Shown in pieces: positions 25,720 through 33,326 of a stretch of DNA of 33,654 bases. Below the pieces are notes generated by a model that was given only the letters and a program-made list of their open reading frames with translations, made no database searches and had not been told where the DNA came from. The stretch is from the NCBI RefSeq assembly GCF_002006795.1, contig NZ_MVDN01000010.1:35523-69176 (forward strand). The letters are read 5' to 3'. Within the stretch, counting starts at the first letter, position 1, and each line of letters starts with the position of its first letter. The DNA comes from Wohlfahrtiimonas populi (GTDB lineage Bacteria > Pseudomonadota > Gammaproteobacteria > Cardiobacteriales > Wohlfahrtiimonadaceae). The position numbers and the translations under genes were made by a program.

Positions 25720-25747
25720 AAAAAAAGCCCGCTTTCTAGCGGGCTTT
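25720..25747 (-). terminator. Attenuator terminator before the TrpF-like gene
   Basis: On the minus strand AAAGCCCGCT, loop AGAA, AGCGGGCTTT and further T. It lies 19 bases before the TrpF-like start and downstream of the leader peptide. Its 5' arm CCCGCT (25738-25743) is complementary to AGCGGG at 25795-25800 in the leader, giving an alternative antiterminator. The sequence resembles the E. coli trp attenuator stem (AGCCCGCC / GAGCGGGCTTTT). Confidence 0.88.
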
Positions 25748-25765
25748 CATTTGATATAGGGTGAA

Positions 25766-25846
25766 CTATTTTTCATTCACGAACAGCCATATCTCCCGCT
25801 TGTGGAGATAATAGTAATAATAGTAGTTCGCAAAAAATTGGTTCAT
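25766..25846 (-). CDS. Tyrosine-rich leader peptide (26 residues)
   Basis: An ATG at 25846 opens a 26-codon frame ending in TAG at 25766-25768. It reads MNQFFAN, six consecutive Tyr (codons 8-13: TAC TAT TAT TAC TAT TAT at 25808-25825), then LHKREIWLFVNEK. A run of six codons for one amino acid directly before a hairpin is the mark of attenuation leaders (compare seven His in hisL). No strong Shine-Dalgarno site is visible, which is a weakness. Two Phe codons come earlier and one Trp later, but Tyr dominates. It overlaps no other gene. Confidence 0.8.
   Translation of the reverse strand: MNQFFANYYYYYYLHKREIWLFVNEK
25790..25810 (-). promoter_or_regulatory. Leader 1:2 hairpin of the tyrosine attenuator
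   Basis: On the minus strand TATCTCC, loop ACAAGCG, GGAGATA: a perfect 7-bp stem. Its 5' arm begins with the last Tyr codon, so a ribosome stalled in the Tyr run would cover it and free AGCGGG (25795-25800) to pair with the terminator's 5' arm. Confidence 0.78.
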
Positions 25847-25881
25847 AGATATTCAGTTAAAATAATTTAGATAACAGATTG

Positions 25882-25909
25882 ATCATAATCTTTTAAAAAA
25901 AGAAGTCAA
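25882..25909 (-). promoter_or_regulatory. Promoter of the attenuator/TrpF-like unit
   Basis: On the minus strand TTGACT (25904-25909), a 16-base spacer and TATGAT (25882-25887); both hexamers match the sigma-70 consensus at five of six positions. The -35 box overlaps the stop codon of the upstream GltP-type gene. Transcription would start near 25875, leaving about 30 bases before the leader ATG. Confidence 0.75.
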
Positions 25910-27192
25910 GAAGGTTCTACTGATGATTCATTCACAGTTGCTAAACTGCCTGATTCACCAAGTTTAGCTGCTGCTCGTTTCTCTGATAGATCCACCATTT
26001 TAGCTGCAACCAAGTCACCTGTTACATTACCTAATGTAAACACCATATCGACAATGATATTAATCCCTGCTGTTAACGCAACGATCTCAATTGGCAAACC
26101 TGCTTGAGCAAATACTGCAGACATCGCGATCAAACCAGTGCCAGGAACGCCAGCTGTACCCACTGCTGTCAATGTACCAATTAAGATAATCGACACAAGC
26201 TCTACAATACTTAAATCGATGCCCATGATTTCTGATGCAAAGATCACCGCAACACCTAAGCGCAATGCTGTACCGTTCATATTCACAGTTGCACCAATTG
26301 GCAATGTTAAGTTCGCAATGCTTTCATCAATGCCTGCTTTTTTCGCTGCACGAATCGAAATTGGCAATGTGCCTAAGCTACTTGCTGTCACAAATGATGT
26401 CAGCATACATTCTTTGATATCACGGTAGAACTGAATAACCTTACAGCCCCATAATTTCAAAATGAGTGGATAGAAAACCACTAGTAATAAGCCAACGCCA
26501 ATGTATGAAGTTAAAATAAATTTACCCAATGCAATCACAGTATCCAAGCCTTGCGCACCAATTGTTGCCGCTGTAATGCCAAATACACCAATCGGTGCAT
26601 ATTGCAAAATACCGCTCAAGATTCTTAACGTCACTTCATTCGCAGCTTCCACAAATTTCATGAGAGTTTCACCCATATCTTTGTGAACGTCATTTTCAGA
26701 ATGGCGCATATACAACATAGAGATACCAATGATGATCGCCACAAATACGATCGCTAAAATATTACCATCTGCAAATGTTTTCACAATATTTGTTGGCACC
26801 ATATTAATGATCGTATCCAAGAAACTTGGACGATCAGGCACAGTCACAGAAAGACCTTCTTTTAACTTTACGCCAGCACCAGGATTCATCAATTTTGCAA
26901 TCACAATACCAATCACAACAGATAATGCTGTCGTTACAATATAGATTGGAAAAACTTTTACACCAATGCGCCCCAACTCAGATGGGCTTGAATGATTCAC
27001 AGCAACAACTAATGATAAGAAAATGAGCGGAATTACGATCATTTTCAACAAATTCATAAAGATCGCACCTAGCGGTGAAAAAATTTCATTTTGTGGGCCC
27101 AGTACAACACCAAAAACCAATCCAAGAATAAAACCTACCGTAATTTTGAGCATAAAAGATTTGCTCATGTACCAATTCCACAACAACTTCAC
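25906..27192 (-). CDS. Dicarboxylate/amino acid:cation symporter, GltP-type
   Basis: A 428-residue transporter of the DAACS family (glutamate, aspartate or C4-dicarboxylates driven by H+ or Na+). Family marks: MIVIPLIFLSLVVAV, the serine-rich hairpin loop TSFVTASSLGTLPIS, NMNGTALR (cation and substrate site), GVPGTGLIAMSAVF and the unwound helix segment near NVTGD. About eight membrane helices plus two re-entrant hairpins. The likely start is GTG at 27192, six bases after AAGGAGG; the in-frame ATG 37 codons earlier lacks a site. It is divergent from a LysR gene. Confidence 0.88.
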   Translation of the reverse strand: MKLLWNWYMSKSFMLKITVGFILGLVFGVVLGPQNEIFSPLGAIFMNLLKMIVIPLIFLSLVVAVNHSSPSELGRIGVKVFPIYIVTTALSVVIGIVIAKLMNPGAGVKLKEGLSVTVPDRPSFLDTIINMVPTNIVKTFADGNILAIVFVAIIIGISMLYMRHSENDVHKDMGETLMKFVEAANEVTLRILSGILQYAPIGVFGITAATIGAQGLDTVIALGKFILTSYIGVGLLLVVFYPLILKLWGCKVIQFYRDIKECMLTSFVTASSLGTLPISIRAAKKAGIDESIANLTLPIGATVNMNGTALRLGVAVIFASEIMGIDLSIVELVSIILIGTLTAVGTAGVPGTGLIAMSAVFAQAGLPIEIVALTAGINIIVDMVFTLGNVTGDLVAAKMVDLSEKRAAAKLGESGSLATVNESSVEPS

Positions 27193-27218
27193 TACATTCC
27201 TCCTTAAAACATTCTTAT

Positions 27219-27265
27219 TTTTACCGATGAAAATATCAATCCAAAGATTGACGACTTCGGTAAAA
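27219..27265 (-). promoter_or_regulatory. Two-tier hairpin in the GltP-type leader
   Basis: A perfect 9-bp stem (TTTTACCGA / TCGGTAAAA, at 27219-27227 and 27257-27265) with a smaller CAATC / GATTG hairpin inside it (27237-27241 and 27246-27250). It ends 27 bases before the GTG start and leaves the ribosome site free. No T-run follows directly. Confidence 0.5.
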
Positions 27266-27313
27266 TACTGATACAACTGATGTCCAGAATTTTTGATGAA
27301 CATAACCTATAAT

Positions 27314-27327
27314 TTGATCTAGGTCAT
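27314..27327. promoter_or_regulatory. FNR-like site between gltP-type and lysR genes
   Basis: TTGAT-CTAG-GTCAT matches the FNR consensus TTGAT-N4-ATCAA at 8 of 10 specific bases. It is in the divergent intergenic region, close to a TATAAT at 27308-27313 on the plus strand. No proof of use. Confidence 0.35.
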
Positions 27328-27437
27328 GCAGTCGGCTAGATTAGTAGTAAATGTGTTATAAATGCAAGCGAGCTTTCCGCATTAATTCATTCCATATTGG
27401 ATTGAACAGTAGTTTTATATTTTTAAGGACAAGATGT

Positions 27438-28379
27438 ATGAACCTTTCTCAAATACCGCGCAAACAGATTCCATCGATGGCTTCTTTGCAGTGTTTTGAA
27501 GCCTCAGCGCGTTATTTAAGTTTCACGCAAGCAGCTGAAGAACTCTTTTTGACTCAAAGCGCTGTGAGTAAACAAGTGGCGCAATTAGAAGCAACGTTAC
27601 AAACAAGTTTATTTTACCGTGTACGTAAGCGTTTGAAATTATCCGCAGCTGGTGCTGCTTATTTGCCAGAAGTAAGAAAAATTCTCGGTATCGTGGAAGA
27701 TTCTACTTTGCATATGCTCACTTATGGTGGCGATCGTGAAATTTTAAGCCTAGCCGCTCACCCAACATTTGGTGCGCGCTGGCTTATTCCTGCACTCAAA
27801 GAATTTTATGATATCTATCCCAACATTCATTTAAACCTTAAAGATTATGTTCAACCTTTTGACTTAGCCAAAGCAGGCATTGATGTTGCCTTCATATTTG
27901 GTGGTGGCGTTTGGGAAGATATTGAATGTATCAAATTATTCGATGAATGGATGATACCTGTTTGTCATCCAACATTCCTTCAAGATAAAGGTCATCCCAT
28001 TAAAGAGTTGGAAGATTTCAAACATTACACCTTATTACAATGTCAATCTCGTGTAGCTTCTTGGTACTTATATTTTTCTAGCCAAGGTGCCAACATAGAT
28101 AATTGTTATCAAGGCCCTGAATTCGAGACTTGGTCGGCTTGTATTCGTGCTGCTGAAATGGGTTATGGCATCGCTTTAGTGCCAAAATTTTTAGCACAAG
28201 AAGAATTAGAACGCGGAACTTTGATCATTCCTTGGGATTATGAACTTGATAGCCACGGCGCTTATTATTTAGCTTATGAAGCACAATCCATTGATATTCC
28301 TAGAATTAAAAAATTCATTACTTGGCTAAAAAGTCACTTAGCGAACATGAGTGCCCTAGAATCGGAAAAAAAGGAATAA
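27438..28379 (+). CDS. LysR-type regulator of the aminotransferase/HglS operon
   Basis: A 313-residue factor of the GcvA-like branch: PSMASLQCFEASARYLSFTQAAEELFLTQSAVSKQVAQLE forms the N-terminal helix-turn-helix, followed by a substrate-binding domain. The start is the ATG at 27438, eight bases after AAGGA; a nearby ATG at 27434 is out of frame. It precedes the aminotransferase gene in the same direction and is divergent from the GltP-type gene, so either may be its target. I favour the downstream operon because HglS homologues commonly have a LysR neighbour. Confidence 0.88.
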   Translation: MNLSQIPRKQIPSMASLQCFEASARYLSFTQAAEELFLTQSAVSKQVAQLEATLQTSLFYRVRKRLKLSAAGAAYLPEVRKILGIVEDSTLHMLTYGGDREILSLAAHPTFGARWLIPALKEFYDIYPNIHLNLKDYVQPFDLAKAGIDVAFIFGGGVWEDIECIKLFDEWMIPVCHPTFLQDKGHPIKELEDFKHYTLLQCQSRVASWYLYFSSQGANIDNCYQGPEFETWSACIRAAEMGYGIALVPKFLAQEELERGTLIIPWDYELDSHGAYYLAYEAQSIDIPRIKKFITWLKSHLANMSALESEKKE

Positions 28380-28444
28380 TTCACAGCATTTTTTTCGTTT
28401 GAACCACTTTCAGATTTTTGATTTCATAACTCCATAATCAATAG

Positions 28445-28483
28445 CACTGATCATACTTTTCCATGAGAGGAAAGCCATCAGTG
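28445..28483 (+). promoter_or_regulatory. Imperfect stem-loop or operator before the aminotransferase
   Basis: CACTGAT (28445-28451) pairs with ATCAGTG (28477-28483), enclosing TTTCC / GGAAA (28458-28462 and 28469-28473). It ends 20 bases before the aminotransferase ATG. As DNA it could be the LysR operator; as RNA, a leader hairpin. Confidence 0.45.
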
Positions 28484-28503
28484 TTATCTTTGGAGGAAAC
28501 TAC

Positions 28504-29748
28504 ATGAGCATTACATCAGCACTTTCTATCGTGCACCCTATCACTTTGTCTCACGGCTTGAATGCTAAAGTTTGGGATGAAAGCGGTAAATCTTACATCG
28601 ACTTCGTTGGTGGCATTGGTGTTTTAAACTTAGGTCACTGTAATCCTAAGATCGTTGCTGCAATTACTGAACAAGCACAAAAATTAACTCATTATGCTTA
28701 CAATGCTGTACCACATGGCACATATCCGAAAGCAATGAGTGCTTTGGCAAAGTTTGTTCCAACTGCAAAGCCAATGGTGGGCATGTTCACTAACTGCGGT
28801 GCAGAAGCGACAGAAAATGCTTTGAAAATTGCACGCTTACAAACTAAGCGCACTGGCGTAATCGCATTTGATGGTGGCTTTCATGGCCGTACATTGGCTG
28901 CATTGAACTTGAATGGTAAAGTTGCACCCTACAAACAAGGCATTGGCCCATTGCCTGGTCCTGTTTATCATTTACCTTTCCCAAGTAAAGACACAGGTGT
29001 CACTTGCGCTGAAGCTAAAGCAGCATTGGCACGTTTATTCAGTGTAGAAGTAGATGTACAAAATATCGCATGTATTTTCCTAGAGCCAATCCAAGGTGAA
29101 GCAGGCTTCCAATTGATGGATAAAGAGTTCGCACAATACTTGCGTGAATTCTGTGACCAAAATGGCATTTTATTAGTGTTAGATGAAATCCAATCAGGCT
29201 TTGGTCGTACAGGTAAACGCTTTGGCTTTGAACATTTAGGCATTGAACCAGATCTATTATTGCTCGCAAAAAGCATCGCAGGTGGCTTGCCATTGGGTGC
29301 GGTAATGGGCAAAGAGCATTTGATGAATAATTTACCAAAAGGTAGCTTAGGTGGTACTTATTCAGGCAATCCTATTGCTTGTGCTGCGGCATTGGCAACT
29401 ATGGAAATTATGTCTGATGATCAGCAAATGGCACAATGGAATCAGCAATACACACAAATGATCGAAAAGTACCATGCAAAATGGCAAACTGAAGGCTTAA
29501 CATGTGTTGGCCCATTAACAGGTGTGGATGCAATGCGTGGCATTACTTTATTGAATAAAGATGGTTCAGCAGGCACAGAAATATTGGCAAAAGTACTAGC
29601 AAGTGCTCGTGAACGTGGTTTGCTATTAATGCCAAGTGGTAAAAGCCGCAACATCATCCGCTTATTAGCACCGATTACAATCGAACCTGAAGTATTAGAA
29701 GAAGGCTTGAACATTTTAGGCGAATGTTTAGCTGAAGCAAATCAATAA
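28504..29748 (+). CDS. Class III aminotransferase, probably 2-aminoadipate transaminase
   Basis: A 414-residue PLP enzyme of the GABA/ornithine aminotransferase class. PLP Lys is K256 (LLAKSIAGGLPLGAV), D227 contacts the ring (LVLDEIQSGFGRTG), and NCGAEATENALK and GGFHGRT are present. It closely resembles the Pseudomonas putida 2-aminoadipate aminotransferase as I remember it (HPITLSHG, VGGIGVLNLGHCNP). It is followed 33 bases on by HglS, which uses its expected product 2-oxoadipate. GABA as substrate is the main alternative. GGAGG lies seven bases before the ATG. Confidence 0.85.
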   Translation: MSITSALSIVHPITLSHGLNAKVWDESGKSYIDFVGGIGVLNLGHCNPKIVAAITEQAQKLTHYAYNAVPHGTYPKAMSALAKFVPTAKPMVGMFTNCGAEATENALKIARLQTKRTGVIAFDGGFHGRTLAALNLNGKVAPYKQGIGPLPGPVYHLPFPSKDTGVTCAEAKAALARLFSVEVDVQNIACIFLEPIQGEAGFQLMDKEFAQYLREFCDQNGILLVLDEIQSGFGRTGKRFGFEHLGIEPDLLLLAKSIAGGLPLGAVMGKEHLMNNLPKGSLGGTYSGNPIACAAALATMEIMSDDQQMAQWNQQYTQMIEKYHAKWQTEGLTCVGPLTGVDAMRGITLLNKDGSAGTEILAKVLASARERGLLLMPSGKSRNIIRLLAPITIEPEVLEEGLNILGECLAEANQ

Positions 29749-29781
29749 CAATAGTAAAGAATTCATTTGGAGGAACTCACC

Positions 29782-31170
29782 ATGTCAAATACAGCATTTA
29801 TCTCGCCTGATTTAATCAGAGCGAAATTTTCCAGAGCAATGTCCCACATGTACCGCGATGAAGTACCATTATATGGTGACTTAATGCAGTTGGTTTCTGA
29901 TGTAAACCAATCAACATTGGACAGCAATCCATTGCTTCATAAACACTTGATCAAAACTGGCGAAATCGAGCGCTTAGATGAAGAACGCCATGGTGCAATT
30001 CGTTTGGGTACAGCAGAAGAATTGAACACAATTCGCCGCTTATTTTCAGTCATGGGCATGTTCCCTGTTGGTTATTATGACTTAACTCCTGCGGGTGTTC
30101 CAGTTCATTCAACAGCATTCCGTGCGATTCATGAAGATTCTTTGAATGTCAGTCCATTCCGCGTATTCACATCATTATTGCGCTTGGAATTGATTGATGA
30201 TGCTGACTTACAAAAAGAAGTTAAAGAAATTCTTTCTCAACGCAATATTTTCACTGATGGCGCAATTCGCTTGATTGAAAAGAATGAGAAAGAAGGCGGT
30301 TTGAATGAAGCAGATGCTGATGAATTCATTAAAGAAGTGCTAGAAACTTTCCGCTGGCATTCAAATGCAACAGTAACAGCTGATCAATACCAAACTTTGC
30401 ATGATCAACACCGCTTAATCGCGGACGTTGTAGCATTCAAAGGCCCACACATTAACCACTTAACGCCAAGAACTGTGGACATTGATGTGGTGCAAGATAT
30501 GATGCCAAAACGTGGCATTACGCCAAAAGCAGTTGTGGAAGGCCCACCTTCACGTAAATGCCCTATTTTGCTTCGTCAAACAAGCTTTAAAGCACTACAA
30601 GAAAATGTACGCTTTACAGATCAAGCAGATCAAAATGGCACAGGCAATCACACTGCTCGCTTCGGTGAAATTGAGCAACGCGGTGCAGCATTAACGCCAA
30701 AAGGCAGAATTTTGTATGATCAATTGTTGAATCAAACGCGTGCAGAAGTTGGTACAACCAATGAATCTAATGCTGATCAATATCGTGCAGCATTGGCAAA
30801 ACACTTTGCAGCATTCCCAGACAGCTACAAAGAGTTGCACGATAACAAATTAGCATATTTTGCTTACTATCCAACACAAGATGGCATCGCAAAAGCAGGT
30901 TCATTTGCAGCAAATGCTACGATTGAAGATTTAATCGCAGCTGGTGCAATCAGCTATGAACCAATCGTTTATGAAGATTTCTTGCCAGTGAGCGCTGCAG
31001 GTATTTTCCAATCTAACTTGGGCGACAATGCACAAGCGGAATATACAATCAGCTCAAATCAAGAAGAATTCATGAGAGATTTAGGTACAAAAACAATCGA
31101 TGAATTAGAGTTATATGCTTCATCCCAAGCACGTTCGTGGGAAGCATGTAAAGAAGCTTTGGCGATCTAA
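29782..31170 (+). CDS. hglS: 2-oxoadipate dioxygenase/decarboxylase HglS (DUF1338)
   Basis: A 462-residue Fe(II) enzyme converting 2-oxoadipate to D-2-hydroxyglutarate and CO2, known from lysine catabolism in Pseudomonas putida; E. coli YdcJ is a relative. The metal and substrate residues of that enzyme are visible: H70 and R74 in ERHGAIRLGT, H226 in GPHINHLTPRTVD, and a Glu in ARFGEIEQRGAALTPKG (E296 here). The start is the ATG at 29782, seven bases after GGAGG; the upstream TTG at 29767 lies in the ribosome site. It is co-transcribed with the aminotransferase. No D-2-hydroxyglutarate dehydrogenase gene is in the window. Confidence 0.9.
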   Translation: MSNTAFISPDLIRAKFSRAMSHMYRDEVPLYGDLMQLVSDVNQSTLDSNPLLHKHLIKTGEIERLDEERHGAIRLGTAEELNTIRRLFSVMGMFPVGYYDLTPAGVPVHSTAFRAIHEDSLNVSPFRVFTSLLRLELIDDADLQKEVKEILSQRNIFTDGAIRLIEKNEKEGGLNEADADEFIKEVLETFRWHSNATVTADQYQTLHDQHRLIADVVAFKGPHINHLTPRTVDIDVVQDMMPKRGITPKAVVEGPPSRKCPILLRQTSFKALQENVRFTDQADQNGTGNHTARFGEIEQRGAALTPKGRILYDQLLNQTRAEVGTTNESNADQYRAALAKHFAAFPDSYKELHDNKLAYFAYYPTQDGIAKAGSFAANATIEDLIAAGAISYEPIVYEDFLPVSAAGIFQSNLGDNAQAEYTISSNQEEFMRDLGTKTIDELELYASSQARSWEACKEALAI

Positions 31171-31181
31171 TCTCATCTTTC

Positions 31182-31218
31182 AAAGCAAATGGCGTTCCTC
31201 CCGCCATTTGCTTTTTTT
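31182..31218 (+). terminator. Intrinsic terminator after hglS
   Basis: A 13-bp stem AAAGCAAATGGCG / CGCCATTTGCTTT, 7-base loop and T-run. Confidence 0.93.
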
Positions 31219-31267
31219 CATGGCATAATATCCCACTATGTTATGCAGTCACTGAGGATATGATCGA

Positions 31268-32044
31268 ATGGCAACATTATTAAACTATAAAATCACCCAA
31301 CCTGAAACCGAGATTCATGCAACACCTATTTTGTTAATTCATGGCTTATTTGGCGATATGAATAACCTTGGCATGATCGCACGCGGTTTGACGGATTACA
31401 CAACAATCCAAGTGGATGCACGTAATCATGGTGATTCTTGCCATTCCGATGAAATGAATTATTCTGCGATGGCGCAAGATATCGTAGCCCTACTCGATGA
31501 TCTAAATATTCCTGAAGTCACAATTATCGGACATTCTATGGGCGGTAAAATTGCAATGAAAGTCACGGAATATATCCCTGAAAAAATCAAAAATCTTATT
31601 GTGATTGATGTTGCACCTGTGGCTTACAACGTTCATCGCCATACTGAAATCTTTGCAGCATTGAATGCTGTGAGCGATGCTAAAATTACAGATCGCAAAG
31701 AAGCGGCTGAGTTAATGCGCACGATTTTGGATGAAGAATTTGTAATTCAATTCTTATTGAAATCATTCAAGCAAGGTACTTGGAAATTTAATGTGGCAAC
31801 CTTGCAAGATCGTTATTTAGAGATCATTGGTTGGCAGGATGTTCCTGCTTTCATAAAGCCAACATTATTCATCATTGGCGGTGAATCTGGCTATGTTCGC
31901 AAAGAAGATCAAGCATTGATCACAGCACAATTTCCTAATGCAACTGCTAAAGTGATCGCTGGTGCTGGCCATTGGGTTCATGCTCAAAAAACCGATGCGG
32001 TGCTCCGCACGATTCATACGTTTTTAGATGAACATAATGATTAA
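31268..32044 (+). CDS. Alpha/beta hydrolase, YbfF-type esterase
   Basis: A 258-residue cytosolic hydrolase acting on short acyl esters or thioesters. The oxyanion region is HGLFGDMNNLG, the nucleophile S90 sits in GHSMGG (88-93), and the catalytic His is H235 in GAGHWVHAQKT. The whole order matches E. coli YbfF. The natural substrate is unknown. AGGA lies nine bases before the ATG at 31268. It is a single-gene unit with its own terminator. Confidence 0.88.
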   Translation: MATLLNYKITQPETEIHATPILLIHGLFGDMNNLGMIARGLTDYTTIQVDARNHGDSCHSDEMNYSAMAQDIVALLDDLNIPEVTIIGHSMGGKIAMKVTEYIPEKIKNLIVIDVAPVAYNVHRHTEIFAALNAVSDAKITDRKEAAELMRTILDEEFVIQFLLKSFKQGTWKFNVATLQDRYLEIIGWQDVPAFIKPTLFIIGGESGYVRKEDQALITAQFPNATAKVIAGAGHWVHAQKTDAVLRTIHTFLDEHND

Positions 32045-32066
32045 TATCTAATAATTCCCAAATATT

Positions 32067-32092
32067 AAAAAAGCCACTTATGTGGCTTTTTT
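32067..32092 (+). terminator. Intrinsic terminator after the YbfF-type gene
   Basis: An 11-bp stem AAAAAAGCCAC / GTGGCTTTTTT with a TTAT loop. Confidence 0.9.
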
Positions 32093-32175
32093 AATGCTTA
32101 TTCATTAGTAACTCAGCTAATCATAGACTTTATATTATTGATCTATATAATTTCCTTCATTATTTATAAATAGAA

Positions 32176-33219
32176 ATGGAAGAAAATATTTTGGTTAGCA
32201 ATATTATCTATATATCTTTGATTGTTCTTTGCTTAGTCTTAATTATTATCTTATTTAAGCAATTAAGAACAACCAATAAACTATTAAAAACTACTCAAGA
32301 TAAATTTCATACAAAATTATCAGCTTTAGAAAATAAATATGCCTCAACTATAAATACAAAGCCCACAACTACTATTAAGACAACAGTAGAAGAAACACCT
32401 ATTACGAGACATGAAGCATTTGTTAATAACATTCCTTTATATGCAAAAAAATTCTTTGCTACAACAGCCAGCATTATGTTTACGGCCTTCATTTTATATT
32501 CACTTTATTCTTCAGCTGCACAATTTTATGAATCTTACTACAAAACTCTTGGTATTCCTTATTTGGAAGGATTAAATAGAATAAATTCGTGGTCTTTCTA
32601 TATTTCACATCCTCAAATACTCATAGCAATATTTGTAAGCATTAATATATTACTAATTATTTATATTACGGCTTGGATTGATGCCATAAAGCCTCAAACA
32701 TCTAGCATATTTAGAAAAATTTTATCTAGTTTCTGCATAGCATTTGTAATTGGATTTTCATATTTTGAATTCTTTAGAATAAGCTCATTATGGTATTACT
32801 TTTTCTACATATGCGCATTTACTACCTTCTTAACGTATGCTCAATATTCAGCTAATAAAAATAATAAACCTGCCAAAAAACAAGAAGACAAAATAATTTT
32901 ATATAGTGTTTCTTATTGTGTTTTAGTCTACAGTTTTAGTTGGTATCCCATTGGTACAGTCTCCGTTAATAACTATATAGCTAGTTACTATGGTCAATCA
33001 GCTGGAAAAGATATATTAATTAAAATATTAGATGACAAATATCTGAAATCCCATAACCACATAATGTTAAAAGCTACACAAGAAAATATCTATCTACTCG
33101 ATTGCGAAGGTTCAGAATGCACAGGCTTACGAAAAATTAATGATGACAAAGTTGCATTAGCCTTTTTTGAAAGAAAAGATTTTACTTTTTACAGTGAAAC
33201 TAAAGAAAAAATAGATTAA
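32176..33219 (+). CDS. AT-rich polytopic membrane protein, unknown
   Basis: A 347-residue protein I do not recognise. One N-terminal helix (about 7-27) is followed by a possible coiled coil (29-55), a Thr-rich linker, then about four more membrane helices (near 94-115, 146-166, 184-203 and 207-222, with another near 240-256). A soluble C-terminal domain from about 270 contains C314 and C319 (DCEGSEC). Base composition is clearly more AT-rich and the codon use differs from the neighbours, suggesting acquisition by transfer. No good ribosome site precedes the ATG; an in-frame TTG just downstream follows a GGAAGA. It may be an accessory gene. Confidence 0.6.
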   Translation: MEENILVSNIIYISLIVLCLVLIIILFKQLRTTNKLLKTTQDKFHTKLSALENKYASTINTKPTTTIKTTVEETPITRHEAFVNNIPLYAKKFFATTASIMFTAFILYSLYSSAAQFYESYYKTLGIPYLEGLNRINSWSFYISHPQILIAIFVSINILLIIYITAWIDAIKPQTSSIFRKILSSFCIAFVIGFSYFEFFRISSLWYYFFYICAFTTFLTYAQYSANKNNKPAKKQEDKIILYSVSYCVLVYSFSWYPIGTVSVNNYIASYYGQSAGKDILIKILDDKYLKSHNHIMLKATQENIYLLDCEGSECTGLRKINDDKVALAFFERKDFTFYSETKEKID

Positions 33220-33326
33220 TCATTAGTGATTAAAACAACTTCTTCTCGCCCATATTCTCAATCTATTGCTTTTGTGCTATGTTCAGAAAGTAAGCAAAAT
33301 TACTAAAATTGGGAGGAAGAAGGTTT

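Noticed and set aside
25720-25747. Hairpin as a simple terminator of the GltP-type gene
   Set aside because: A near-consensus promoter and leader frame lie between that gene and the hairpin, and the 5' arm has a matching antiterminator, so attenuation explains it better.
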